Positions 51,160-60,983 are shown, numbered from the stretch's first letter. The stretch is DNA of 64,000 nt from Pseudopedobacter beijingensis (GCF_042678145.1 NZ_JBHUDG010000018.1:105564-169563), one strand, 5' to 3'. Notes: generated by a model not told the origin, from the sequence alone. Translations and numbers: made by a program.

Positions 51160-52278
51160 TTGGCAACATTTAAGGAACTAGGTGTATCTGCACAATTTTT
51201 AAAAGCACTGGAAGAAAACCAGATCAATACACCCACGGAGATACAACAACAGGCAATTCCGTTTTTACTGGAGAACGGAACTGACTTTATAGGACAGGCC
51301 CAAACAGGCACCGGTAAAACCGCAGCATTTGGACTTCCGTTATTGCAAAAAGTAAATCCAGATAATCCGGTAATACAGGCGCTTATTTTATGTCCAACCC
51401 GTGAATTGGGGCAACAAATTGCCAAGCAACTGTTTAGATTTACCAAATATTGTGATCAAAGGATATTTTGTGAAGCTGTTTATGGGGGCGAAAAAATTGA
51501 TTTACAAATTGCCCGTTTAAAAAGACCAACACATATTGTTGTGGCTACTCCCGGACGTTTAATAGATTTGCTGGAAAGAAAAGCCATAAAACTGGATCAG
51601 GTGAATACCATTGTATTGGATGAGGCGGACGAGATGCTGAGTATGGGATTTAAACCTTCTATAGACAAGATTCTGGAGTTTACTAAAAAAGGAGACCGTA
51701 GCATCTGGCTGTTTTCAGCAACTATACCCCATGCATTAAACGAGATTATCTCTACTTATATGGATAAGGATGCGCACCGGATAACGGTTCAGAAGCATCA
51801 GCTGGTTAACGAAAATATACAGCACCAGTATATGGTGGTACATTTAAAAGACAAGATAGATTTGTTGTGCAGGTTTCTTAAAGAAAATCAAAACGCAAGA
51901 GGTATTGTGTTTTGCAGAACCAAAAAGAACGCAGACCTTTTATCTAAACAACTTTTTGCCAGAAACTTTAAGGTAGATACTATCCATGGCGATTTAGGTC
52001 AGCGGGATAGAGAAAAAGTAATGCGGGGCTTTAAATCAGAACGGATACAAACGTTAATTGCCACAGATATTTCTGCCCGGGGAATTGATGTTAACAATCT
52101 TAATTATGTAATCCATTACGATTTGCCAGATCAGTTAGAATACTATACACACAGAAGTGGCAGAACAGCAAGAGCCGGTAAAAAAGGAATCTCATTGGCA
52201 TTTGTTAGTCCCAATGAAATTAACAGAATAGAGGAAATAGAAGAGTCGTTAAACATCCAGATCAGGAAATTCGATTGA
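51160..52278 (+). CDS. DEAD-box RNA helicase
   Basis: The 372-residue protein is a minimal helicase core: Q motif TPTEIQQQAIPFLL, motif I AQTGTGKT, motif Ib TPGR, motif II DEAD, motif III SAT and motif VI HRSGRTARAG. It lacks the basic C-terminal tail that many bacterial members carry. The best start is TTG at 51160 (giving ATFKELGVSAQF); no in-frame ATG exists after the stop at 51124-51126. An ATG at 51131 is out of frame by one base across an A8 tract, so a one-base length change there would alter the start. It probably unwinds rRNA or mRNA structures. Confidence 0.9.
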   Translation: MATFKELGVSAQFLKALEENQINTPTEIQQQAIPFLLENGTDFIGQAQTGTGKTAAFGLPLLQKVNPDNPVIQALILCPTRELGQQIAKQLFRFTKYCDQRIFCEAVYGGEKIDLQIARLKRPTHIVVATPGRLIDLLERKAIKLDQVNTIVLDEADEMLSMGFKPSIDKILEFTKKGDRSIWLFSATIPHALNEIISTYMDKDAHRITVQKHQLVNENIQHQYMVVHLKDKIDLLCRFLKENQNARGIVFCRTKKNADLLSKQLFARNFKVDTIHGDLGQRDREKVMRGFKSERIQTLIATDISARGIDVNNLNYVIHYDLPDQLEYYTHRSGRTARAGKKGISLAFVSPNEINRIEEIEESLNIQIRKFD

Positions 52279-52324
52279 TATCTTAATTTAATATATTCTC
52301 CATATTAAATAATCCGTCAAACTT

Positions 52325-52353
52325 TTTGGCTTAGAACTAAATAACTATATTTG
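52325..52353 (+). promoter_or_regulatory. Promoter of the ECF sigma gene
   Basis: TTTG (52325-52328), 17 bases, then TATATTTG (52346-52353) match the Bacteroidota -33/-7 pattern 22 bases before the ATG, suggesting transcription by the housekeeping sigma factor. Confidence 0.6.
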
Positions 52354-52375
52354 ATTACCTGTTGTACTTGAAAGG

Positions 52376-52954
52376 ATGTCAAATATAGTTTCTTTAGATA
52401 AGCATTTAGTAGATCGCCTGCAACAGGGAGACGAATCTTCGTTTAAAGAAATTTATCAGGCTAACTGGAAAAACCTTTTCAATATAGCCTATCAAAAAAC
52501 CAGAGATCAGGAAGCAGCCGAAGAAATTGTACAGAATATATTTGTAGACCTTTGGCTAAACCGCGAAACCCGTAAAATAGATAATCTTAAAGCATATCTG
52601 GCAACCAGTGTCAGGTATAAAGTTATCAACTACATAAAAAATCAACTGGTAAGAGAAAAATATCTATCAGTAAAAAGTGTAGAGGGCGAAGAACCGGAAA
52701 GTATAGAATCTATCTACAACCTGAAGGAACTCAATAAACAAATAGAAAGCTGTTTGGCACAATTACCTCCCAAAACGCAACAGATTTTTCGCTTAAGCCG
52801 GTTCGAGTTAAAGAGCAATAAAGAAATTGCAGAGAGCCATAATATAAGCGAAAAAGCCGTAGAATACCACATTACGCAGTCTTTAAAATCTTTAAGAACC
52901 TTTCTTAAAGACTACGCCTTAATAATATTTTATTTTTTTTACAATTTGTTTTAG
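52376..52954 (+). CDS. ECF sigma-70 factor (FecI/Bacteroidota type)
   Basis: The 192-residue protein has sigma region 2 (about 25-90; FKEIYQANWKNLFNIAYQKT, EEIVQNIFVDLWLNRETRKI) and region 4 (about 125-180; LPPKTQQIFRLSRFELKSNK, EIAESHNISEKAVEYHITQS). The C-terminal YALIIFYFFYNLF is hydrophobic, as in many family members. It is followed by FecR, SusC and SusD genes and should direct transcription of the SusC/SusD pair when released by FecR. Confidence 0.93.
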   Translation: MSNIVSLDKHLVDRLQQGDESSFKEIYQANWKNLFNIAYQKTRDQEAAEEIVQNIFVDLWLNRETRKIDNLKAYLATSVRYKVINYIKNQLVREKYLSVKSVEGEEPESIESIYNLKELNKQIESCLAQLPPKTQQIFRLSRFELKSNKEIAESHNISEKAVEYHITQSLKSLRTFLKDYALIIFYFFYNLF

Positions 52955-53004
52955 GGATAGCTGTTTCTGAAGTGACATATATATAACAAACCGAATATAT
53001 ATAT

Positions 53005-53976
53005 ATGAGCACAGAAGCTTATAAAGAATTATTAAAACGATATCTGGACGGGAAATGTACCGAGGAAGAAAAAGTACTGGTAGAGGAGTGGTATGCAACC
53101 CTAAATTCAACTCAAAAGCTAACAGACACAGCATATATACAGCTGGAAAATAAAATCTGGGAAAAGGTAGCAGAGCAAACTCAGGAACAGAAACCCCAAT
53201 CAAGAATATGGCTTAAAATTGCCGCAGCAGTTTTAATATTTACATTAGGGCTTTGGTACGCAAACAACAATAAACTCACTCCGGTTACATATATGCTAAG
53301 CAGTAACCATGTTAAAACAGAAAATAAGAGTAATCATATTCAGAATATTGCCTTATCAGACGGTACGCAGGTAACACTATATCCAAACTCAACACTTTAT
53401 TATTCCAGCCAATTTACAGGTAATACCCGTGAAGTTTACCTGGACGGAAAAGCCTTTTTTGATGTAGCGTCAAACAAGCAAAAACCATTTTATGTAAAAA
53501 ACCATCATAATACCATACATGTATTAGGAACAAGTTTTATGGTAGAATCCTTTAAAAAGTTAGATAAAAACAGCATAGAAGTATTTACCGGAAAAGTTTG
53601 GGTGAAAGAAAATCTGGATGAAAAAGAATTGATATTAACCCCAAACATGAAAGTAAGCTATAATACAGTTACTAAAAATTTTGAGGAAGGTATTGTTCAA
53701 TCACCTAAACCATTAGATCAACAAAAAGATGCTATTACAGACCATTCGTTTAAGTTTAACGAAGCACCGTTAACGCAGATTATCGGCTCGTTAGAAGATA
53801 CTTATGGTTTACATATAGAAATGGAGAACCCTCAACTAGAAAAATGCACTTTCACCGGTAACCTGGAAGATGAAAACTTATTTAAAAAACTAGAGTTATT
53901 ATGTACAACCCTAGGTGCCAAATACGAAGTTAAAAATACAACCATTTACATTAAAGGTAGTGGATGCAACCAATAA
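53005..53976 (+). CDS. FecR-family anti-sigma factor
   Basis: The 323-residue protein has a cytoplasmic N-terminal region (YLDGKCTEEEKVLVEEWY), one membrane helix at about 70-88 (WLKIAAAVLIFTLGLWY) and the periplasmic FecR domain (about 115-225; LSDGTQVTLYPNSTLYYSSQ, EVYLDGKAFFDV). A C-terminal DUF4974 domain (about 250-320; FNEAPLTQIIGSLEDTYGLH) completes it. It receives a signal from the STN domain of the SusC-like receptor and controls the sigma factor encoded 50 bases upstream. Confidence 0.94.
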   Translation: MSTEAYKELLKRYLDGKCTEEEKVLVEEWYATLNSTQKLTDTAYIQLENKIWEKVAEQTQEQKPQSRIWLKIAAAVLIFTLGLWYANNNKLTPVTYMLSSNHVKTENKSNHIQNIALSDGTQVTLYPNSTLYYSSQFTGNTREVYLDGKAFFDVASNKQKPFYVKNHHNTIHVLGTSFMVESFKKLDKNSIEVFTGKVWVKENLDEKELILTPNMKVSYNTVTKNFEEGIVQSPKPLDQQKDAITDHSFKFNEAPLTQIIGSLEDTYGLHIEMENPQLEKCTFTGNLEDENLFKKLELLCTTLGAKYEVKNTTIYIKGSGCNQ

Positions 53977-54048
53977 AAAACTGATTATTAACTAAATAAA
54001 CCAAATATTATATGAGATAAAAAAGACGATATAGAAAAAGATAAAACA

Positions 54049-54075
54049 AACCGACAGTCTCGCACACTGTCGGTT
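54049..54075 (+). promoter_or_regulatory. 10-bp hairpin in the FecR-SusC gap
   Basis: AACCGACAGT (54049-54058) and ACTGTCGGTT (54066-54075) form a perfect stem with a 7-base loop, 43 bases before the SusC start. No T-run follows, so it is more likely an mRNA stability or binding element than a terminator. Confidence 0.55.
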
Positions 54076-54118
54076 GTAAAATGTCCGAATCAAGTTAAAC
54101 GAACAAAAAAATAAATTT

Positions 54119-57100
54119 ATGAAAAAAAAGCCAATTATTGTCACAATAAGGAATGTGATGAGAGTAACCTTTGCCCAAATATTGCTTATAACGGCTTTCA
54201 ATACAATAAGTATTGCAGGACCGGTAAGGGGACAGGCGGTCTTAAATTCAAAGATAGCCATCCCTAAGAATGTCAATTCAATAAAAAATACTTTAAAAGA
54301 AATCAGTCAACGATATGACATAGAATTTATATACAGCCCTTCGGCCATAGAAGCCAACCGAAAACTTAACCATACATCTTCCGAAGAAGATCAGTCGTTA
54401 CAAAAATTTCTACAAGGATCATTAGAACCCTTAGGTATTGCATTTAAGGTACATGGCGAAAAAGTAATTCTGTATCCTAAAACTAAAGAAGACGGAAATG
54501 CTTTAAGTGCTGCTTTTATGCAGACTAAAACCATCAAGGGGAAAATAGTAGATGATAAAGGCGAACCTTTACCGGGGGTAAGTGTATTGGTAAAAGGAAC
54601 AACCTCTGGAAGTGTATCTGACGTAAACGGAAATTACGAAGTGCTTATTCCTGACGGTGCAACTACATTGGTATTTTCTTACGTAGGCTTTCTTAAACAA
54701 GAAGTGGTTATAGGTGCACAAAGCAATATTAACATTACTTTAAATGCAGATAGCCAAACCCTTAGCGAAATTGTAGTAGTAGGTTACGGTACACAAAAAA
54801 GAAGCGATGTATCCGGCGCAGTATCTACCATAAATGTAAACAACGCAACAGCCATTCCAACCACCAACGTATCAGAAATGATCAGAGGTCAGGCTGCCGG
54901 TGTTTCTATTTCCTTAAGCTCTGCCCGGCCGGGTGGTACATCAGACATCCTAATCCGTGGTCAACGTTCCATTATTGGAAGCAATGCCCCATTAGTAGTT
55001 TTAGACGGTTTTCCTATAGAGAACATCAATGATGTTAATCCAGATGATATTGCATCTATGGAAATATTAAAAGATGCTTCTTCGCAGGCCATTTACGGAG
55101 CCAGAGCATCTAACGGCGTAATTTTAATTACCACCAAAAAAGGTGTATCAGGTAAAACAAATGTAAATGCAAGCACTTACTACAGCAGCCAGAAACTAAC
55201 AAAAAACTTTGACCTTTACAGCCCCGAAGAGTTTGCCCAGTTTAGAAGAGAAGCTAAAAGGACAAATAACAGCGGAAACTATTTGCCTAACGATGCAGAC
55301 AACTTTGGAGGAGCAACCGCACCTGAGTATCTGAATTATGCTGCCGGAAATTTTGCAAACTGGGAAGATGCAGTGTTAAGAAATGGAGGTATCAGTAACA
55401 GTACCGTAAGCATTAACGGTGGTGGTGAAAACACCAAAGTATTCTCAAGCATCAATTATTTCAACCAAACAGGGTTAATCCCATCATCAGGCTATAAAAG
55501 AGGAAATTTCAGGTTAAACCTGAATCATAAAATCAATAGCAGAGCCAGTATAGAAGCTAATTTAAATACGGCTACAGATAAGCAGGAAAAAGAAACCACA
55601 GGCTTAGATTTTATTACTATTAGTCCATTTACAGGACCTTATGATCTTAACGGAAATTTGGTTAATAATGTAGCCGGAGCTAATGCCAGCAGTAGCACCA
55701 TTAACCCTTTGTGGAGCATCAGAGAATCCAGTAATGATGTAAAATCTAATTTCTACAACATTAATGTTGTAGGGAACTATAAAATACTGGATAACCTCTC
55801 TTATAAAATCAATACGCTATTCAGTAATAAAAGTATAGATGAGGGGTCATACAGAACACGTTTACATCAGGAAGGTTTAGGAGCTACCAACGGAAAAGCG
55901 ATGGTATCTAACAGATTAAGACAAGAATATTTAATAGAAAACATTCTTAATTACAATCTGGATATTAATAGTGCCAATAAATTAGAGTTAACCGCAGTAC
56001 AATCTGTAAACCAGATAGACAATACTTACAACGTAACCAATGCCAATAACTTCCCTAACGATTTATTAGGGTACCATGGTATAAGCAGTGCTTTAAACTA
56101 TAAAGCCACCAGAACAGAAGACAGAAGAAGATTGCTTTCTTACATGGGACGCGCCAGATACAATCTTTTAGACAGGTATTTATTCACGGTAACCGCTCGT
56201 CAGGACGGTTCATCAGTATTTTCTGCAAATGATAAATGGTCGTTTTTCCCGGCCGCAGCATTTGCATGGAAAATGCATGAAGAAAGCTTCCTTAAGAATG
56301 TAAAAGCTATTAACGAATTAAAATTTCGGATGAGCTATGGTTCTGTAGGAAATCAGGCATTAAGTCCATACCAGACTCAGGGTTTAGTTAATGTATACAA
56401 CTATGTTTTTAATGGTAACGTATATGGCGGAAGCTTACCCGGAAACCAATTGCCTAACCCTAATATTACATGGGAAACCTCCACAACATTTAATACCGGT
56501 TTAGACTTTGGTGTAATTGAGAACAGGTTAACAGGTTCTGTTGATTATTATACCACCAATACCACAGATTTGCTATTAAGCATTCCGGTAAACTCTTTAA
56601 CAGGATTTACCAGTACAATTTCTAATGGCGGAGAAAGTAAAAACAGCGGGGTTGAACTTTTATTGAACTATGCGATATTAAGAAACCAGAATTTTAAATG
56701 GAACGTAAACGCTACTTTCGCAAAAAACAAAAACCAAATTGTTAAAACAGGCCTGTTAGATGGTAATGGAAATCCAAGAGACGATGAAAACAATAATCGC
56801 TTTATAGGAAGCCCAATCAATATTATCTATTCTTATGTTTTCGATGGAATATTCCAGACAGACCAGGAAGCGCTGGAATCTGCACAGGCAAAAACACCTA
56901 ATTTCCAGACTCCGGCAACACTTACTGCAGGTAGCATTAGATTAAAAGACGTTAATGGAGATGGATTAATTAATGATCTGGATAAAGTAAAATATAAAAC
57001 ACAACCAGATTGGTTTGGTTCTTTTGCCACTAATTTAAGCTATAAAGGTTTCGATTTTCTGGCAGATATTTATGTCGTAAAAGGTGCCACCAAAAGAAAT

Positions 57101-57466
57101 CCTTATCTGAGCGATTTTAATCAGGGTGGAACTTTCCAATCGGTTAGAAACGGGATAAAAGTAAACTACTGGACACCAGAAAACCCCTCTAACGAATATC
57201 CGAGACCAAACTTTAATTCGGCACCGGCAAATATTGGTGTTTTAGCTATACAAGATGCGTCATACGTCAGACTAAGAACCTTATCATTAGGTTATACCGT
57301 ACCTGCCAGTTTTATTAGCAAAGCACATTTAAACAGCTTAAGAGTATATTTTACAGGAACTAATTTAATCACATCAACAAAGTACAAATCTTACAACCCG
57401 GAGAATAATCCTGGCGATTTCCCAGATGCGCAAGCAATAACTTTTGGGATTAATATAGGCTTGTAA
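54119..57466 (+). CDS. SusC/RagA-type TonB-linked outer membrane protein with STN domain
   Basis: The 1115-residue protein has a long signal sequence (to about residue 38) and an STN/secretin-like signalling domain (about 45-125; FIYSPSAIEANRKLNHTSSE). A carboxypeptidase-like domain (about 140-225; KGKIVDDKGEPLPGVSVLVK), the SusC signature EIVVVGYGTQKRSDVSGAVS and a plug (IRGQAAGVSISLSSARPGG, SNGVILITTKKG) follow. The barrel ends in AITFGINIGL. The STN domain links ligand binding to the FecR/ECF sigma pair upstream. It pairs with the SusD-like lipoprotein encoded next. No glycoside hydrolase or peptidase gene is adjacent, so the ligand is unknown. Confidence 0.95.
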   Translation: MKKKPIIVTIRNVMRVTFAQILLITAFNTISIAGPVRGQAVLNSKIAIPKNVNSIKNTLKEISQRYDIEFIYSPSAIEANRKLNHTSSEEDQSLQKFLQGSLEPLGIAFKVHGEKVILYPKTKEDGNALSAAFMQTKTIKGKIVDDKGEPLPGVSVLVKGTTSGSVSDVNGNYEVLIPDGATTLVFSYVGFLKQEVVIGAQSNINITLNADSQTLSEIVVVGYGTQKRSDVSGAVSTINVNNATAIPTTNVSEMIRGQAAGVSISLSSARPGGTSDILIRGQRSIIGSNAPLVVLDGFPIENINDVNPDDIASMEILKDASSQAIYGARASNGVILITTKKGVSGKTNVNASTYYSSQKLTKNFDLYSPEEFAQFRREAKRTNNSGNYLPNDADNFGGATAPEYLNYAAGNFANWEDAVLRNGGISNSTVSINGGGENTKVFSSINYFNQTGLIPSSGYKRGNFRLNLNHKINSRASIEANLNTATDKQEKETTGLDFITISPFTGPYDLNGNLVNNVAGANASSSTINPLWSIRESSNDVKSNFYNINVVGNYKILDNLSYKINTLFSNKSIDEGSYRTRLHQEGLGATNGKAMVSNRLRQEYLIENILNYNLDINSANKLELTAVQSVNQIDNTYNVTNANNFPNDLLGYHGISSALNYKATRTEDRRRLLSYMGRARYNLLDRYLFTVTARQDGSSVFSANDKWSFFPAAAFAWKMHEESFLKNVKAINELKFRMSYGSVGNQALSPYQTQGLVNVYNYVFNGNVYGGSLPGNQLPNPNITWETSTTFNTGLDFGVIENRLTGSVDYYTTNTTDLLLSIPVNSLTGFTSTISNGGESKNSGVELLLNYAILRNQNFKWNVNATFAKNKNQIVKTGLLDGNGNPRDDENNNRFIGSPINIIYSYVFDGIFQTDQEALESAQAKTPNFQTPATLTAGSIRLKDVNGDGLINDLDKVKYKTQPDWFGSFATNLSYKGFDFLADIYVVKGATKRNPYLSDFNQGGTFQSVRNGIKVNYWTPENPSNEYPRPNFNSAPANIGVLAIQDASYVRLRTLSLGYTVPASFISKAHLNSLRVYFTGTNLITSTKYKSYNPENNPGDFPDAQAITFGINIGL

Positions 57467-57497
57467 CGATGTTTTTTAACTAAAAATAGTAATAACG

Positions 57498-59186
57498 ATG
57501 AAAAAATATAATATATCCAAAAAGATAGCTTTATTATCTATTGGCTTAAGCATCTCATTTTCTTCATGTAAAGATTTTCTGGCCGAAAAACCAAGTTCTC
57601 AGTTCAGTGCAGACTTTGTGTACAACACTCCTGATGGTTTAGAAGCTGGTGTAGTTGGCTTGTACAATCTCCAAAGAGCTTTCTTTGACGATGGAGACAA
57701 CAACGGTTCTAACAGTTTAATTATTGATGCCAAAGACGACCTTACAGTTCCCAGAGGTGGAGAAATATCAAACTATGGTTTGATGAAACAAGGTATTGCC
57801 GCAGAAAGCAGCTCGGTACATTCATTCTGGTGGAACAACTATTACAAAATAATAGACAGAGCCAATGCCATTATTCAGGCAGCAGAAAAGTTAAACAACA
57901 TAGATGAAAACAGGAGAAAGCAAATATTAGGAGAAGCCAGATTTTTCAGAGCTAACGCTGTATTTACATTATTTAAAACCTTTAACAATATTTATGTAAC
58001 TACAGAACCCACCACCTTTGATAATGCTTTTAAAACCATTAACAATAAAACTCCTGAAACAGAAATCTATAAATTAGTAAAAGATGATTTAAAATATGCT
58101 ATAGATAACCTGTCCTGGACAGCAAAAGAAACCGGAAGAGTAACACAGGCTACTGCCAGACATGTAAAAGCTGAAGTTGCACTTTGGGAAAAAGACTGGC
58201 CGGAAGCTAAGGCGCAGGCAGAAGCTGTAATAGACCAGACAGCTAATTACAGCCTTGTAGCTTCTGCCGGACAGGTATTTGCTGGAGATTTAAACAATAA
58301 AGAATCTCTTTGGACATTGCAATACAAAGAATCTATAGATGGCAATAAAAACAAATTGAACTTTAACCTGATGCCAAACTATGCTGAGTTAATCCCTGGG
58401 TCCAAATATAGCATAGAGCAAGGAGGTAGGGGATTTGGTTGGTTAACAGTAAATAATTATTTAAGAGATTTATTACTGAAAGACCCTAATGATGCAAGAA
58501 TAAAGGGAACTTACTATATCAAAGATTATTTTTATAACGACCCGGCTACATTACCTGCCGGTAAGGTTTTGGGTAGTAAAATTGTACATGACCAATGGCA
58601 GGAATTTGCAGCAAGCGGATCGGACAGGCATTTGTTTTTTGTAAGATTAACGGTAGGTTGTAAAAAGTACTTTCCTACAACAGGTGTACCTACAGCAGAT
58701 GCTCAGACTATGAACAGGATGATGTACCGTTTAGCAGAAACATTTTTATTTGCAGCCGAAGCTAATATGATATTAGGTAACATAGGAAATACCAATGATG
58801 CCGCAACTGCAAAAACAGCATTGGGACAAATAAATGCTGTACGTAAAAGGGCAGGAGCTGCACCTTTATCTGCAGTTACACTTCAGGATATTTTGGATGA
58901 ACAGGCCAGAGAACTTGCTTTTGAAGGAAGAAGATGGTATATGCTTAAACGTACGGGAAAATTGTACGATTATGTGAAAGAGCATGCGGGATACGGACGT
59001 CCGGGTGATGAAAGCTCTGATACCAACCAATCAACCGGACATGCTAACACACCGGCAGATCCTTACCCGTACAGAAATGATGCTAGAAGGGTTATTAAAC
59101 CTTATATGGTTAATTGGGTTATACCAAGAGCGCAGTTGAACCTTTTAGGTCCAGACTATCCGCAAAATGATGGTTATACCAAATAA
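57498..59186 (+). CDS. RagB/SusD family nutrient-binding lipoprotein
   Basis: The 562-residue protein has a lipobox ending at Cys24 (SISFSSCKDFL), an N-terminal SusD-like TPR segment (WWNNYYKIIDRANAIIQAAE, ILGEARFFRANAVFTLFKTF) and a C-terminal SusD/RagB domain (LDEQARELAFEGRRWYMLKR). It covers the SusC barrel at the cell surface and captures the nutrient. The gene follows SusC by 31 bases. A long palindrome downstream (59213) probably marks the end of the operon. Confidence 0.95.
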   Translation: MKKYNISKKIALLSIGLSISFSSCKDFLAEKPSSQFSADFVYNTPDGLEAGVVGLYNLQRAFFDDGDNNGSNSLIIDAKDDLTVPRGGEISNYGLMKQGIAAESSSVHSFWWNNYYKIIDRANAIIQAAEKLNNIDENRRKQILGEARFFRANAVFTLFKTFNNIYVTTEPTTFDNAFKTINNKTPETEIYKLVKDDLKYAIDNLSWTAKETGRVTQATARHVKAEVALWEKDWPEAKAQAEAVIDQTANYSLVASAGQVFAGDLNNKESLWTLQYKESIDGNKNKLNFNLMPNYAELIPGSKYSIEQGGRGFGWLTVNNYLRDLLLKDPNDARIKGTYYIKDYFYNDPATLPAGKVLGSKIVHDQWQEFAASGSDRHLFFVRLTVGCKKYFPTTGVPTADAQTMNRMMYRLAETFLFAAEANMILGNIGNTNDAATAKTALGQINAVRKRAGAAPLSAVTLQDILDEQARELAFEGRRWYMLKRTGKLYDYVKEHAGYGRPGDESSDTNQSTGHANTPADPYPYRNDARRVIKPYMVNWVIPRAQLNLLGPDYPQNDGYTK

Positions 59187-59212
59187 TATCTAGTATTTAT
59201 TTAAATTAAAAG

Positions 59213-59392
59213 GGGGTGTATTAACAGTAAGAAACCTTGTCATTTCGATGAGCATAGCGAAGAGAAATCCATGCTCCACAACTTTTAGGACAAATCTTTC
59301 GACTCTGCTCCATATACCGAGCACAGGAAGATAGAAAAGACAAAAAGAAGAGATAATCGGGATGACAAGGTTCTTTTGCGAATACAGCCCTT
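59213..59392. repeat. Long imperfect palindrome (family copy 4)
   Basis: It opens GGGGGTGTATT...ACCTTGTCATTTCGATGAGC and closes GGGATGACAAGGTTC...GAATACAGCCC, so the outer arms are complementary over ACCTTGTCAT/ATGACAAGGT. It follows the SusD gene and may act as terminator. It has the same TGTAT...ATACAGCC ends as copies 3 and 5. Confidence 0.7.
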
Positions 59393-60004
59393 TTTTTGTT
59401 TAAAGATTTAATTATAAAGGTCTGGATGATACTTATTTAAAGATAAAATAGCCCTGTTTTAAGTCTTAGAACAGGTAAAAGTAAAATAGCAAGATTTTAC
59501 ACCAGGGATTCATGCTGTTTTTGCAAAGGTATCCCAAACCTCAAATGTGCTGATTTTAAAATCCATTTTATACATAATCTCCCTGTTGCCTTTACCAAAA
59601 TAATCCCACTTTTAACCTTAATACTATTAGAAAACCGCAGTAGCTTCTTGATTTGTTATCTTTCATTTTTATTTTAAGATACTATTGATTAAATTGTTTT
59701 TTCTAATACATACAGAGAAATCATTTCTCTAAAAAACACCTCCCAAAGTCCATCAAACTCCGTTAAAGTCTGCGAAAGTCCGCTAAACTCCGTTTATGCT
59801 ATATACTTGGCTCGACCCTGTGCCGTAATTGGTTCGCACTTGGTCCTATACTTGTTCGATAATTCTTCGGGAAATGCTTTTTAAAATGGCTTTTTTGCCG
59901 AAGACTTCCCGAACAACAGTCGAAGAACACTCGAAGGAAAGTGCCGTTTGTGTCGAAACTGTCTCGGGTCTGTCTCCTGTGCATCATTTAGCTGGGGATG
60001 TATA

Positions 60005-60020
60005 AAGGCACAAGTACTCA
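60005..60020 (+). repeat. AAGGCACAAGTA repeat, copy 1
   Basis: AAGGCACAAGTACTCA here recurs at 60256-60271 (AAGGCACAAGTATCCA) and 62373-62388 (identical). An inverted, one-mismatch copy is at 60191-60204. Confidence 0.65.
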
Positions 60021-60255
60021 ACCGTAAAGGGATGGCTGCATGATACTAAAAATCTATTAGAAGAGATTATAGCGTTGAAGATGAAAATCAAAGGAAGAAG
60101 TAAAAACAACAGGCTTCGACAAGCTCAGCCTGACAAAACAGATGTCACGCCTAATGTCGAAAGAATGATGGGATGCTAAGCGGGCAAATGCTTCTTGTGC
60201 CTTATGAGAATTTTGATATGTAGCATGAAATGACAGAAATTATTTTAAATTTATT

Positions 60256-60271
60256 AAGGCACAAGTATCCA
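60256..60271 (+). repeat. AAGGCACAAGTA repeat, copy 2
   Basis: AAGGCACAAGTATCCA lies about 100 bases before the gene at 60357 and matches copies 1 and 3 in 14 of 16 positions. Confidence 0.65.
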
Positions 60272-60356
60272 ATACACAGGCTTAGGCTACATACTTACGC
60301 TATTTAGAAGATGAATTGAGAAATTTACCTCCTTCACATGATATTAAACTTAATTA

Positions 60357-60980
60357 ATGATAACAATGGAAATTAAATATAAAGTTTTTGATAAAGAAAT
60401 TACCGAGCAACAAGCATCTCGATTAAAGGACTATGATAAGCTATATATATTACCAAATGGTCTGGTAAAAAGACGGGAAGAAATAAGTGCAGGAAAGGTA
60501 ATTATCATAGTCTATTATCTGGATGATGGAGAAACTGAGACAGAAGCACAGCAGGCATTAATATCATTTAATGTAGGTTATGTAATAATAACAAGAGAAA
60601 TATATGGCAATTATACTATTGAAAGTTCAAATGGTTATATAGCTGGAAGCGCAGAGATAACTTCTAAATGTAGGAACTTGTTGAACAGCAATAATGAGAT
60701 AATTTGTAGCCAGCCATTAGATGTTCTAACCAATCAACCCGTTTTTGAACAAACAGGAAAGTATATTGGTGATTACATAGATGAAAGGAGTACCCATTAC
60801 TGTTGGTTTCATTACAATCCTGACGGTAGCTTGGATTTTTGTGAATTTAATTACATGGAAGACTATGATAGCGAATGGTTTCACCAATCGAATATTCACG
60901 AAATAAGAAATTATTTTGTACTGTCGGATGCTATGTATAATTATTATTTAACCGCGGATTTTCTGCCTCCATTAGCATAG
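60357..60980 (+). CDS. Hypothetical protein, possible immunity-type protein
   Basis: The 207-residue soluble protein has no signal peptide or membrane helix and no family I recognise. It is rich in acidic and aromatic residues, with six Cys and stretches such as YYLDDGETETEAQQAL and HYCWFHYNPDGSLDFCEF. Toxin-neutralising immunity proteins often look like this, and the surrounding repeats would fit, but no toxin gene is present in the window. A second ATG at 60366 is an alternative start. The exonuclease remnant starts 3 bases after its stop. Confidence 0.6.
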   Translation: MITMEIKYKVFDKEITEQQASRLKDYDKLYILPNGLVKRREEISAGKVIIIVYYLDDGETETEAQQALISFNVGYVIITREIYGNYTIESSNGYIAGSAEITSKCRNLLNSNNEIICSQPLDVLTNQPVFEQTGKYIGDYIDERSTHYCWFHYNPDGSLDFCEFNYMEDYDSEWFHQSNIHEIRNYFVLSDAMYNYYLTADFLPPLA

Positions 60981-60983
60981 AAA

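Larger units (their letters stand above)
59393..60356. other. Gene-free, repeat-rich stretch of about 960 bases
   Basis: No convincing gene is visible; stops interrupt all frames. It holds a direct repeat (AAAGTCCATCAAACTCCGTT at 59745-59764 and AAAGTCCGCTAAACTCCGTT at 59775-59794) and a hairpin-forming segment around CTTCGGGAA/TTCCCGAA (59870-59920). It also has TTCGACAAGCTCAGCCTGACA (60117-60137), a REP-like sequence, and shares a TGTCTCCTGT...TTAGCTGGGG unit (59971) and an AAGCGGGCAAATGCTTCTTG unit (60178) with the region after 63560. Confidence 0.6.

Noticed and set aside
59799..59987. 62-codon leftward ORF in the tail
   Set aside because: It lies in a repeat- and hairpin-rich gene-free stretch, has unusual Arg/His-rich composition and no plausible start context.
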